In this document: positions 1 to 7,746 of the stretch, in pieces
How the letters are laid out: each line of letters starts with the position of its first letter
How positions within the stretch are numbered: position 1 is the first letter of the stretch
From: Amycolatopsis umgeniensis
Lineage (GTDB): Bacteria; Actinomycetota; Actinomycetes; Mycobacteriales; Pseudonocardiaceae
DNA length: 64,000 nucleotides
Assembly: GCF_014205155.1 (NCBI RefSeq)
Contig: NZ_JACHMX010000001.1
Coordinates: forward strand, 4,216,001-4,280,000
Direction of reading: 5' to 3'
Made by a program: the position numbers and the translations under genes
Notes under the pieces: generated by a model
What the model saw: the letters and a program-made list of their open reading frames with translations, nothing else
Databases searched by the model: none
What the model was told of the DNA's origin: nothing

Positions 1-159
1 ATCTTCGACGTCGACGACCTGCTCAACAACACGGGTGGCGCGATGCTCGGCTGGATCGCCGGAGCGCTGCTGCTCAGCCTCGTGCGGAAGCCCGTTCCTT
101 CAACGATCGGCACGCAGCCGCTGCGCCGCGAGCGGATCGATCTCGCCCAGGTCCGCTAG
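1..159 (+). CDS. VanZ-family membrane protein, C-terminal fragment
   Basis: The gene enters from the left edge, so only the last 52 codons are present, read in frame 1 to a TAG at 157-159. The visible residues include VDDLLNNTGGAMLGW, which matches the conserved end of the VanZ domain, where an acidic pair and an asparagine precede a glycine-rich last membrane helix. That helix is followed by a short basic tail. VanZ proteins are small polytopic membrane proteins; some confer low-level teicoplanin resistance and most are uncharacterised. The final 60 bases overlap the 3' end of a small convergent gene on the other strand. Identification rests on this short stretch alone. Confidence 0.7.
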   Translation: MFDVDDLLNNTGGAMLGWIAGALLLSLVRKPVPSTIGTQPLRRERIDLAQVR

Positions 160-276
160 CCTCGCCTGCCGTCGCTGGGCCGCGCGCCGCGTGGCCCGCC
201 GGTCTTCCGCGACCACCAGCACGGTGGCCACCACGAAGATCAACGCGACCAGGCCGAGGATGAGCGAAAGCTGCAA
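100..276 (-). CDS. small single-pass membrane protein, TTG start
   Basis: This 58-codon frame begins with TTG at 276-274, and a strong GAGGAGGAG ribosome site lies just upstream. An in-frame stop upstream (the TGA of a GTTTGTGATC stretch) leaves TTG as the only sensible start. The product has an N-terminal hydrophobic helix (LILGLVALIFVVATVLVV), then a basic tail rich in Arg and Ala ending in DPLAAQRLRADR. It should be a type I or tail-in membrane peptide; no family is recognised. It converges on, and overlaps by 60 bases, the VanZ-like gene at the left edge. Its reality rests on the ribosome site, hydrophobic design and reading frame. Confidence 0.55.
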   Translation of the reverse strand: MQLSLILGLVALIFVVATVLVVAEDRRATRRAAQRRQARLADLGEIDPLAAQRLRADR

Positions 277-403
277 AACTCCTCCTCGAAGACGACCTTG
301 TGTGCGAGATCACAAACAGTACGCAGGTCGTGGTGAGTTGGCCACCCCTTGCGACGAAAGAGGGTGTCGCGGGTCACGCCGGGACGGCGGGGAGACTGGC
401 CGG

Positions 404-955
404 GTGAGGACGAAACCGACCAAGGAAGAGCTGGCCGCCGCGTACGGCAAGACCATCGACGACGTCATAGCGCCCGATCTGGACGTGCTGTTCTGCGGGA
501 TCAACCCCGGTCTCTACTCCGGCGCCCTCGGCCTGCACTTCGCCAGGCCGGGGAACCGGTTCTGGCCCGCTCTGCAGCGCGGCGGTTTCACCCCGCGCCT
601 GCTCGACCCCAGCGAGCAGGACGAGCTGCTCGGGCTCGGCCTCGGCATCACCAACGTCGTCGCACGGACGACGGCACGGGCCGACGAGCTGACACCGGAC
701 GAATTCCGCGAGGGCGGGCGGCTCCTCACGGCACGGGTCGCCGAATATCGGCCACGCTGGCTCGCCGTGGTCGGGATCACCGCCTTCCGGACCGCGTTCG
801 GCCTGCCGAAGGCGAAGGTCGGCCCACAGGACGGCGAGATCGGCGACGCGAAGGTCTGGGTCCTGCCGAATCCGAGCGGACTGAACGCGCATTGGACGCC
901 CGCGGCGCTCGGGGACGAGTTCGGGCGCCTCCGCGCCGAAGTCCACTCTGAGTAG
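404..955 (+). CDS. mug: G/U mismatch-specific DNA glycosylase (Mug/TDG family)
   Basis: The 183-aa product belongs to the Mug/TDG branch of uracil-DNA glycosylases, which remove uracil, or thymine opposite guanine, in base-excision repair. Motif A appears as GINPGLYSG near residue 36, with the Asn that positions the catalytic water. FARPGNRFWPAL follows, and the C-terminal loop LPNPSGLNAHW is the minor-groove intercalation motif. I start at GTG 404 because family similarity begins there; the reading frame stays open upstream but that sequence is unrelated. No Shine-Dalgarno is obvious, so the message may have a very short leader. It stands alone with no operon partner. Confidence 0.9.
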   Translation: MRTKPTKEELAAAYGKTIDDVIAPDLDVLFCGINPGLYSGALGLHFARPGNRFWPALQRGGFTPRLLDPSEQDELLGLGLGITNVVARTTARADELTPDEFREGGRLLTARVAEYRPRWLAVVGITAFRTAFGLPKAKVGPQDGEIGDAKVWVLPNPSGLNAHWTPAALGDEFGRLRAEVHSE

Positions 956-1088
956 TGAACGCGTCAAGTTCTCCCGTCGGCGCGCTCATTCGAGCAAGAG
1001 ATCCACAACCAGCCGATACGCAGAGTTTGCTGCGACGATGCGATACATCTATGAGGGGGATACCGCGTCACGTCCGCCGACCTACTGA

Positions 1089-1105
1089 CTCGTAATAGTT
1101 ACGAG
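1089..1105. promoter_or_regulatory. 17-bp palindrome upstream of LuxR-type regulator gene
   Basis: CTCGTAA and TTACGAG flank a 3-base spacer (TAG), a perfect inverted repeat in the 278-base gap between mug and the regulator gene. Position and symmetry suit a dimeric regulator, perhaps the NarL-type protein itself. Binding is an inference. Confidence 0.4.
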
Positions 1106-1118
1106 GTGTTATTTCCGT

Positions 1119-1140
1119 CCGGTCCCGCAGGGGGGACCGG
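1119..1140. promoter_or_regulatory. short hairpin in regulator leader
   Basis: CCGGTCCC and GGGACCGG form an 8-bp perfect stem with a 6-base loop, about 95 bases before the GTG start of the NarL/LuxR-type gene. It has no U-tract. It could be a leader structure or an operator. Confidence 0.35.
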
Positions 1141-1233
1141 TTGACGAGGGTGACCACGCCGGGGGGCCATGGGCACCGAATGGACTTCATGTCCTCTCGT
1201 CCGGAGATGACGGGCAGGAAAACGGAGGGGTCC

Positions 1234-2037
1234 GTGACGCGAAGCATCGAGCCGAACCGAACGCAGGCCGGGAGGCCTGGCGGACTGCCACCAGGCGGCC
1301 GAGGTCTTGGCGTGGCCGCCGTCGATCCGATCCCGATCTTCTGCGAGGGCCTGAGTTCACTGGTCCACCGCACGCCGGGCCTGCAGTGGCTCGGGCACGC
1401 GGCCAGTCATCACGCCGCGCTCCAGCTGTGCGAGCAGCTCAAACCGGACGTCATCGTGCTGGATTCGGCGCTCGACCCGAACTGCCACCTGTCCCGGCTG
1501 CTCAGCAACGGCGATCCGGCGCTGGTCATCATCACGCTGGTCCGGGACACCAACCGCACACAGCAGTACCTCGCCGCGGCCATCGCGGCCGGGGTGCACG
1601 CGATCGTGCCGCGGGCGACCGACGGACGGCATCTGACCGAGGCGATCCGGCGGGCGCACAGTGACCGCCGCTACATCGACCCGACGCTGGCCGCGCTGAC
1701 GGCCCGGCCGAAACGTCAGCCCGTGATGCCGAAACCGGGCGACGCCCCCAAACCCGCGACCGCGCGCGGCCTGATGCCGCTTTCGCGGCGCGAGTACCAG
1801 GTCCTGCAACTGGTCGCCGAGGGACTGGAGAACTCCGGGATCGCGAAGATCCTGTTCCTGTCCGTGGAAACCGTGCGGACGCACGTCAAGAGCATCCTGC
1901 GCAAGCTCTCCGCCCGTGACCGGACGCACGCGGTGACCATCGCGTTCCGATCCGGCATCCTGGTGACACATCCGGACGACGCGCACAGCCCGGCGGACGC
2001 CCAGGCCACCCCGTCGATCGCGCCGTCACCCCGCTAA
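1234..2037 (+). CDS. NarL/LuxR-family response regulator with atypical receiver
   Basis: The 267-aa protein has an N-terminal receiver-like domain (about residues 28-150) and a C-terminal LuxR helix-turn-helix (about 180-245: LSRREYQVLQLVAEG, then SVETVRTHVKSILRKL). A candidate phosphoacceptor Asp lies in DVIVLDSALD, and a Thr occupies the usual switch position (IITLVRD). The invariant receiver lysine is replaced: GVHAIVPRA has Pro-Arg where Lys is expected. Phosphorylation by a kinase is therefore doubtful, and no histidine kinase is adjacent. The GTG at 1234 follows GGAGGGG at suitable spacing; an in-frame upstream TTG at 1141 lacks such a site. It is probably an orphan DNA-binding regulator. 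Confidence 0.85.
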   Translation: MTRSIEPNRTQAGRPGGLPPGGRGLGVAAVDPIPIFCEGLSSLVHRTPGLQWLGHAASHHAALQLCEQLKPDVIVLDSALDPNCHLSRLLSNGDPALVIITLVRDTNRTQQYLAAAIAAGVHAIVPRATDGRHLTEAIRRAHSDRRYIDPTLAALTARPKRQPVMPKPGDAPKPATARGLMPLSRREYQVLQLVAEGLENSGIAKILFLSVETVRTHVKSILRKLSARDRTHAVTIAFRSGILVTHPDDAHSPADAQATPSIAPSPR

Positions 2038-2113
2038 GACCCCCTGTATTGCTGATTTACACATCACAACAGTGGCCATTCACTTGCCGCCGGTTACCCA
2101 CAGGTAATATCCT

Positions 2114-2135
2114 GAAGTTACCGGCGAGTAGGGGA
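2114..2135. promoter_or_regulatory. operator upstream of fadE5-like gene (shared palindrome)
   Basis: Read on the minus strand, this site carries CCTACTCGC, then GTA and TT at the positions expected from the perfect palindrome at 43764-43785, about 14 of 22 bases matching. It lies about 42-63 bases before the acyl-CoA dehydrogenase start. An additional TTACC-CACA-GGTAA inverted repeat sits just upstream at 2094-2107. The likely ligand is the TetR protein encoded at 40896; this is an inference from the shared motif. Confidence 0.55.
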
Positions 2136-2176
2136 CGTGTGCCCGGCCGGGGAGCCGAACACATTGGAGTGACGAA

Positions 2177-4021
2177 ATGGGCCACTACAAGAGCAACGTC
2201 CGAGACCTGGAGTTCAACCTCTTCGAGGTACTCGGCGTACAGGACCGACTCGGCAAGGGCGTCCTCGCGGAATCCGACGAGGAGACCGCGCGCGGCGTGC
2301 TGACCGAGCTGAACAAGCTCGCTTCCGGTCCCCTCGCCGACTCGTACGCCGACGCGGACCGCAACCCGCCGGTGTACGACCCGAAGACCTTCTCGGTGAA
2401 GATCCCCGAGTCGTTCAAGAAGAGCTACCAGGCGCTGATGGACGGCGAATGGTGGCGGCTGGGCCTGCCGAACGAGCTGGGCGGCTTCGGCCTGCCCCCG
2501 ACCGTGCAGTGGGCCGCGGCCGAGCTGATCCTCGGCGCCAACGCGCCGCTGTTCATGTACATGGCGGGCCCGAGCTTCGCCGGGATCGTCGACAAGAACG
2601 GCACCGAAGAGCAGAAGCACTGGGCGCAGCTGATGATCGACCGCGCCTGGGGCGCGACGATGGTGCTCACCGAGCCCGACGCCGGTTCCGACGTCGGCGC
2701 GGGCCGCACCAGGGCCCTCCCGCAGGAGGACGGCTCGTGGCACATCGACGGCGTGAAGCGGTTCATCACGTCCGGTGAGCACGACATGAGCGAAAACATC
2801 ATGCACCTCGTGCTGGCCCGCCCCGAGGGCGCCGGCATCGAGACCAAGGCCGGTACCAAGGGACTTTCGCTCTTCCTCGTGCCGAAGTTCCACTTCGACG
2901 GCAAGACCGGTGAGCTGGGCGAGCGCAACGGCGCCTTCGTCACCGGTGTCGAGCACAAGATGGGCATCAAGGCCTCGACCACCTGCGAGCTGACCTTCGG
3001 CCAGCACGGCACCCCCGCCAAGGGCTGGCTGCTCGGCGAGGTGCACGACGGCATCGCGCAGATGTTCCAGGTCATCGAATACGCCCGCATGATGGTCGGC
3101 ACCAAGGCCATCGCGACGCTGTCGACCGGTTACCTCAACGCGCTCGAGTACGCCAAGGAGCGCGTCCAGGGCGCCGACCTGCCGAACATGCTGAACAAGG
3201 CGGCGCCGCGCGTCACCATCACCCACCACCCGGACGTCCGCCGCTCGCTGATGCTGCAGAAGGCGTACGCCGAGGGCCTGCGTTCGGTGTACCTCTACAC
3301 CGCGACGTTCCAGGACCAGGTGTGGACCGGCGAGGGCGACGAGGCGTCGCAGAAGATCGCGCACGGCGTCAACGACCTGCTGCTGCCGATCGTCAAGGGT
3401 GTCGGTTCGGAGCGCGCGACCGAGCAGCTCGTGCAGTCGCTGCAGACCCTCGGTGGGTCGGGCTTCCTGCAGGACTACCCGGTCGAGCAGTACATCCGTG
3501 ACGCGAAGATCGACTCGCTGTACGAAGGCACCACGGCCATCCAGTCGCTGGACTTCTTCTTCCGCAAGATCGTCCGTGACAAGGGCGCTTCGCTGGCGTA
3601 CGTCGCCGGGGAGATCACGAAGACCATCGAGTCGGAGATCGGCAACGGGCGGCTCAAGAACGAGCGCGGGCTGCTCAAGCAGGCGCTCGAGGACACCCAG
3701 GGCATGCTCGGCTCGCTGATCGGCTACCTGACCTCGTCGCAGGAAGACCCGCAGAACATCAACAAGGTCGGCCAGCACACGGTCCGCCTGCTGATGTCGG
3801 TCGGCGACCTGCTCATCGGCTGGCGGCTCATCAAGCACGCCGAGGTCGCCATCGGCAAGCTCGACGCGGGCGCGTCGGCGAAGGACACCCCGTTCTACGA
3901 GGGCAAGATCGCCGTGGCGTCGTTCTTCGCGAAGAGCGTGCTGCCGGAGCTGACGTCGCGCCGCGCGATCGTCGAGGCCGCGGACAACAGCCTCATGGAC
4001 ATCTCGGAAGCCGCGTTCTAA
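2177..4021 (+). CDS. fadE5: acyl-CoA dehydrogenase, FadE5 type
   Basis: The 614-aa FAD-dependent enzyme catalyses the first step of fatty acyl-CoA beta-oxidation. The N-terminus ([18 protein letters not shown]) and length match mycobacterial FadE5 (Rv0244c), a broad-range acyl-CoA dehydrogenase of about 610 residues with a longer C-terminal region than classical enzymes. The FAD/substrate motif appears as [15 protein letters not shown], and the active-site region as [21 protein letters not shown] 2177 follows GGAGTGACGAA. In mycobacteria the gene sits beside fadA2, fabG4 and htdX; here those genes are 40 kb away but share the operator in front of this gene. A strong hairpin follows the stop. 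Confidence 0.9.
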   Translation: MGHYKSNVRDLEFNLFEVLGVQDRLGKGVLAESDEETARGVLTELNKLASGPLADSYADADRNPPVYDPKTFSVKIPESFKKSYQALMDGEWWRLGLPNELGGFGLPPTVQWAAAELILGANAPLFMYMAGPSFAGIVDKNGTEEQKHWAQLMIDRAWGATMVLTEPDAGSDVGAGRTRALPQEDGSWHIDGVKRFITSGEHDMSENIMHLVLARPEGAGIETKAGTKGLSLFLVPKFHFDGKTGELGERNGAFVTGVEHKMGIKASTTCELTFGQHGTPAKGWLLGEVHDGIAQMFQVIEYARMMVGTKAIATLSTGYLNALEYAKERVQGADLPNMLNKAAPRVTITHHPDVRRSLMLQKAYAEGLRSVYLYTATFQDQVWTGEGDEASQKIAHGVNDLLLPIVKGVGSERATEQLVQSLQTLGGSGFLQDYPVEQYIRDAKIDSLYEGTTAIQSLDFFFRKIVRDKGASLAYVAGEITKTIESEIGNGRLKNERGLLKQALEDTQGMLGSLIGYLTSSQEDPQNINKVGQHTVRLLMSVGDLLIGWRLIKHAEVAIGKLDAGASAKDTPFYEGKIAVASFFAKSVLPELTSRRAIVEAADNSLMDISEAAF

Positions 4022-4034
4022 ACGGTTTCGTGAC

Positions 4035-4067
4035 GAAGAGCCCTCTCCCGCGCGGAGGGGGCTCTTC
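4035..4067 (+). terminator. intrinsic-type terminator after fadE5
   Basis: GAAGAGCCC pairs with GGGCTCTTC around a GC-rich inner stem, starting 14 bases after the stop codon and followed by a weak T-rich run (TGGTTTCG). Confidence 0.7.
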
Positions 4068-4148
4068 TGGTTTCGAGGGGGTTCGCCGGGGGCATCTCCG
4101 TGTCGAGTCCGCCCGGCGGGGCGGAGACCTCGGCAAAGGAGTATTTCA

Positions 4149-4424
4149 ATGACAGTCACCGGCATCATCACGGCGATCGTGGTCGGTCTGATCCTCGGGG
4201 TGCTCGGCAGGTTCTTCGCCCCCGGCAAGCAGTCCATCCCGATCTGGCTGACGATCGTGGTGGGCATCATCGCCGCCTTCGTCGGCACCGCGATCGCCCG
4301 TGGGCTCGGCTACGCGGACACCAAGGGCTTCGACTGGCTCGAACTCATCACCCAGATCGTCATCGCCGGCATCGGGGTCACGCTGGCCGCGAACCTCTAC
4401 GGACGCCGGGGTGTCACCCGGTAA
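4149..4424 (+). CDS. GlsB/YeaQ/YmgE-family stress membrane protein, copy 1
   Basis: The 91-aa product has three hydrophobic helices and the glycine-rich family signature (GLILGVLGRFFAPG near residue 13, then IWLTIVVGIIAAFVG). This family, often called transglycosylase-associated, consists of small membrane proteins linked to general stress in several bacteria; the biochemical role is unknown. AAAGGAG lies upstream of ATG 4149. A second member follows 74 bases downstream, and the two share LTIVVGIIAAF and the GLILGV block, so they arose by tandem duplication. Confidence 0.85.
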   Translation: MTVTGIITAIVVGLILGVLGRFFAPGKQSIPIWLTIVVGIIAAFVGTAIARGLGYADTKGFDWLELITQIVIAGIGVTLAANLYGRRGVTR

Positions 4425-4498
4425 GGGGTATCGAGGCGCGATGCGGCCGGTTTGGTGTCACCGTTGGGCGCAACTGATTCTCCAGTGAAGGAGGAACC

Positions 4499-4795
4499 AT
4501 GTTGGGTGGCCTTTGGGGCATCATCACCACGATCGTCGTCGGGCTGATCCTCGGCGTGATCGGCCGCATGCTCGCGTCCGGGGATCAGAAGATCCCGATG
4601 TGGCTGACGATCGTGGTCGGCATCATCGCCGCTTTCATCGGCAACTGGCTGGCCGGGGTGTTCGGTGTCCGCGACACCCCGGGCATCGACTGGATCCGGC
4701 ACGCTTTCCAGGTCGGTGCGGCCGTCGTCGGCGTCATCGCCGCGGCCGCCGTCTACGCGAAGGTCAAGGGCGGCGGGCACCGAGCCGTCACCTGA
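4499..4795 (+). CDS. GlsB/YeaQ/YmgE-family stress membrane protein, copy 2
   Basis: The 98-aa paralogue of the preceding gene has the same three-helix layout (GLILGVIGRMLASG, then LTIVVGIIAAFIGNWLAG) and a basic C-terminus (AKVKGGGHRAVT). GAAGGAGG precedes ATG 4499. The two genes probably form one transcription unit, as no terminator is visible in the 74-base gap. Divergence is greatest in the loop between helices two and three and at the C-terminus, which suggests partner-specific ends. Function is inferred only from the family. Confidence 0.85.
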   Translation: MLGGLWGIITTIVVGLILGVIGRMLASGDQKIPMWLTIVVGIIAAFIGNWLAGVFGVRDTPGIDWIRHAFQVGAAVVGVIAAAAVYAKVKGGGHRAVT

Positions 4796-4817
4796 CCGAG
4801 GGCTACGGTCGGCCCCT

Positions 4818-5534
4818 GTGACCACTCGACTCGAACTCAGTGGCCAGGGGCTGACCTCCCTGCCCGATGCGCTTCTTTCTCCCTCACTCGAGTACCTGGA
4901 CCTGTACGACAACCGGCTGACGTCCGTTCCCGACGAGCTGTGGTCGCTTTCCGGGCTCCTGGTGCTGAATCTGGCCACCAACCGGCTCACCTCCGTTCCG
5001 CCCGCGATCGGTGCCCTACGGCGGTTGCACACGCTGGACCTGGGGCACAACGAGCTCACGGCCCTGCCGGACGAACTCGGCGAGCTTTCCGGGCTGACGG
5101 AATACCTCTACGTGAGCGACAACCGGCTGACCGAGTTCCCGGTCGCGCTCTGCTCGCTCGGACGACTCAAGTACCTGGGCTGTACGGACAATCGCATTTC
5201 CACGTTGCCGGAAGACCTGTCCGGGCTGGCGGCACTGCGCGAACTTCGCCTGTACGGCAACGGGTTGACCGAACTGCCGGAGTCGTTGGGGACGCTTTCC
5301 TCGTTGCGCGAGCTGCATTTGCGGAAGAACCGGCTGACTTCCTTGCCGCCCTCCATCGGGGAGCTGAGCGAGCTCCGTCAGCTGGACCTGCGCGAGAACC
5401 GGCTCACCACGCTGCCGGCTTCGATCGCCCGGTTGTCCAAATTGGACAAACTGGATCTGCGGTGGAACAAGGAATTCCGGGAACCTTCGTGGCTCGCGGA
5501 CTTCGAGGCCGGCGGCTGCATGGTGCTGCGGTGA
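4818..5534 (+). CDS. leucine-rich-repeat protein
   Basis: The 238-aa protein is made almost wholly of 23-residue leucine-rich repeats, about nine, with consensus LxxLxLxxNxLTxLPxxIgxL. There is no signal peptide or membrane helix, so it should be a cytoplasmic protein-interaction solenoid. The first repeat starts at once (LELSGQGLTSLP), supporting GTG 4818 as start; the frame is open further upstream but overlaps the GlsB-like gene. The terminal segment (WNKEFREPSWLADFEAGG) caps the solenoid. No partner is evident, and it nearly abuts the convergent VanW-like gene, with only three bases between stops. Confidence 0.85.
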   Translation: MTTRLELSGQGLTSLPDALLSPSLEYLDLYDNRLTSVPDELWSLSGLLVLNLATNRLTSVPPAIGALRRLHTLDLGHNELTALPDELGELSGLTEYLYVSDNRLTEFPVALCSLGRLKYLGCTDNRISTLPEDLSGLAALRELRLYGNGLTELPESLGTLSSLRELHLRKNRLTSLPPSIGELSELRQLDLRENRLTTLPASIARLSKLDKLDLRWNKEFREPSWLADFEAGGCMVLR

Positions 5535-5537
5535 GGC

Positions 5538-7385
5538 TCAGGCGCAGATGACCGTGGCCCGCGGCGAGTACGTCGCGTTGCGGGTCTCACGGCGGACCTC
5601 CGTGCCGGTGACGACGTCGACGAGCACGCGGGTGTCCGAGGTGCTGAACCCGGCGGCGCCGGGATCCGGCACGCAGCCGGGGCCCGCACCGACCTGCACC
5701 GGCTGGGGGACGTAGGAGTGCCTTTCGCCGCCGACACTCTGGACCGAAAAGCGTTTCGTGCCCCAGATCCGCACGGTCACCGAACCGTTGGCGGGGATCA
5801 CCTGGATCGCGATCCCGGTCGGGGCGTCGTTGACGATCTGCATCTCGACCGGCGAACCGTCGTTGTTGATCGCCTTCACGTCGCGCGCGACCGGATAGCG
5901 GTCCAGGTGGTAGTCGTGCTCGAGATGTCCGCCGTCGGCGAGGCCTGCCAGGTACGCGGCGTTGTAGAGCGTCGTCGCGAGCTGTGAGACGCCGCCGCCG
6001 ACCACGACCGGGCCGGTGCCGTCCTCGTTCACCGGAGCGGGGACGTAGCCCGCGTCCGCCGTCCTCTGCCCGGACCGCGCGCCGAGGCTGAACGTCTCGT
6101 TCGGCTTCACGATGGTGCCGGAGACGCGGGTGGCGAGCGCCTGCACGTTCGTCATCGACGGTCCGCTCAGGCCCGACGTGGTGAACTCGCCGATGATCTC
6201 GTTGATGCCGAGGACGTTCGCCGCGTCGGTGCTGACGGCCGGGCTGCTGGCGTCGTAGACCGCTTTCAGCTCACGCTCGTCGCTTTTCGCGAGCACTGTG
6301 GTCAGCGCGGTGAAGGTGAGGTCCCAGTTGACCTTCCGCGCGTCCTTCGACGGCTGGACGGCCGGTCTGTCGCCGACGAAGACGATCTGCGCGTCCGCCC
6401 CGTCCGTCTCGGTCTCCTTGAGCTGAGGCTGCGCCGCGGCCCGCAGTTTTCCCTGGTCGATGCGGACTTCGAGGTTGCCGTCGTCGCGGGCGGCGAACTG
6501 GAAGGAACCCGCGATCGTGTCCGGTTTCAGCGTCGCGTCCTTGCCGTCGCCGCGGATGACGAGCGGTTTCGCCACCGCCGGGACGACGATCTTGTTCAGC
6601 GCCGCGTGCACTCCCGGCGAGCTCGCCTTGACCGGCGCGACGTTCACCTTCAGCTCGACACCGCCGTCGCTCAGCCAGCCGTCGGTGACCGCGGTGACCG
6701 CCGCCTTGGGGTCGGCGAGCGTCTGCCCGGAGTTCGGCTCGACCGCGATCGGGAGGACACCGCCGTCGGTACCCGCGACGGGCTGGAAACGGATGTTCCC
6801 CTCGACAGGCGGACGGTTCAGCTTCGCGGCCGCGAGGTCCGCGACGGCCTTCTCGAGCTTCGGCGCGTCGGTCCAGGTGACGACGCCGACCTCGCGGCTG
6901 GTGAAGAACGACATCACCCGCGTGTACGGGCTCAACGGCTGGTGACCGGCGCGGCCCAGCGTCTGCGGCCAGTCGAGGCCGAGACCGGAAGACGTGGGGT
7001 ACAGCACCGTGCGGACGTCTCCCGCGCGGATCCGCACCGGCTCGATCAGCCTCGGCTCCAGCTCGCGGCGGAGCTTCGACTCGGCGTCCTTGTGCGTGAG
7101 GCCGCCGACGTCGATCCCCGCGACGGTGACACCGCGCGGGACGTCCCCGGCGCTGACGATGAGATCCACCGCGTACGTGAGCACGAACAGACCCATGAGC
7201 ACCCCGGCGGCCATGAGGGCCTTGCCGAGGCCTTTGCGGAACTTCGACGCGGGCGTCGGCGGCGGATGCACGACCCTGTCGCCCTCGAAGAGCTCGTCTA
7301 CCAGGTCTTCGTCGTTCTCGGCCGGGGGAAGGAGCTCGTCGGTGAACAGGTCGGAGCCCGGTTCGTCGTGATCATCGCGCGCCAA
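5538..7385 (-). CDS. VanW/YoaR-family cell-envelope protein
   Basis: The 615-aa protein has an acidic cytoplasmic head, one membrane helix at about residues 56-77, then an extracytoplasmic region. That region carries YoaR-like putative peptidoglycan-binding segments (GVTVAGIDVGGLTHKDAE near 88) and a C-terminal VanW domain (about 395-540: FTTSGLSG, then IVKPNETFSLGARSG and GGGVSQLATTLYNAAYLAG). VanW proteins are widespread in Gram-positives and occur in vancomycin clusters, but their biochemistry is unknown; a role in the cell wall is an inference. Translation starts at TTG 7385 behind GGTGAGAG. The last residues include a Cys (ATVICA) that may pair with Cys in GPGCVPDPG. Confidence 0.85.
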   Translation of the reverse strand: MARDDHDEPGSDLFTDELLPPAENDEDLVDELFEGDRVVHPPPTPASKFRKGLGKALMAAGVLMGLFVLTYAVDLIVSAGDVPRGVTVAGIDVGGLTHKDAESKLRRELEPRLIEPVRIRAGDVRTVLYPTSSGLGLDWPQTLGRAGHQPLSPYTRVMSFFTSREVGVVTWTDAPKLEKAVADLAAAKLNRPPVEGNIRFQPVAGTDGGVLPIAVEPNSGQTLADPKAAVTAVTDGWLSDGGVELKVNVAPVKASSPGVHAALNKIVVPAVAKPLVIRGDGKDATLKPDTIAGSFQFAARDDGNLEVRIDQGKLRAAAQPQLKETETDGADAQIVFVGDRPAVQPSKDARKVNWDLTFTALTTVLAKSDERELKAVYDASSPAVSTDAANVLGINEIIGEFTTSGLSGPSMTNVQALATRVSGTIVKPNETFSLGARSGQRTADAGYVPAPVNEDGTGPVVVGGGVSQLATTLYNAAYLAGLADGGHLEHDYHLDRYPVARDVKAINNDGSPVEMQIVNDAPTGIAIQVIPANGSVTVRIWGTKRFSVQSVGGERHSYVPQPVQVGAGPGCVPDPGAAGFSTSDTRVLVDVVTGTEVRRETRNATYSPRATVICA

Positions 7386-7412
7386 CTCTCACCACCCCTC
7401 CCACGACCGGAG

Positions 7413-7736
7413 CTACAGGTACAGCCCCGTGCCGTGTTCGGACTGTTCGGTCGCCACGGCGTGGATGTCCCGCTCCCGCATCACCAGGTGCCCCTCGCCC
7501 TGGATCTCGACCTCGTGCTGATCGTCCGGGTTGAACAGCACACGGTCGCCGGTCTTGACGTTCCGCACACTGTTGCCCACGCCCAGTACATCACCCCACG
7601 AGAGCCGCCGCGCGACCTGCGCGGTGGCGGGGATGACGATCCCGCCGGAACTCCGGCGCTCGCCGTCCTCGGGGGACAGCTTCACGAGCACCCTGTCCTG
7701 CAGCATCTGAATCTCGAGTTTCGGCCCGTCTGACAC
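7413..7736 (-). CDS. GroES/Cpn10-fold protein, stand-alone
   Basis: The 107-aa protein shows the Cpn10 barrel: MLQDRVLVKLSPEDGERRSS, GGIVIPATAQ, GDVLGVGNSVRNVKTGDRVLF and a late REDRDIHA-like stretch (MRERDIHAVA). It is not next to groEL and has changes in the mobile-loop region (ERRSSGGIVIPATAQ), so it may not serve the main chaperonin; a second, divergent co-chaperonin is typical of actinomycetes. It starts at GTG 7736 and has a nonstandard tail (TEQSEHGTGLYL). Only 10 bases separate it from the thioredoxin-NHL gene upstream on the same strand, so the two are probably cotranscribed. Confidence 0.8.
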   Translation of the reverse strand: MSDGPKLEIQMLQDRVLVKLSPEDGERRSSGGIVIPATAQVARRLSWGDVLGVGNSVRNVKTGDRVLFNPDDQHEVEIQGEGHLVMRERDIHAVATEQSEHGTGLYL

Positions 7737-7746
7737 GAGTACGACT

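Noticed and set aside
2057..4288. Long antisense frames over fadE5 and other genes (also 11147-13582 +, 14293-15390 -, 59144-60844 -)
   Set aside because: They mirror GC-rich codon periodicity of the real genes on the other strand and show Arg/Ala/Gly-rich or His/Gln-rich low-complexity translations with no domain or ribosome site.
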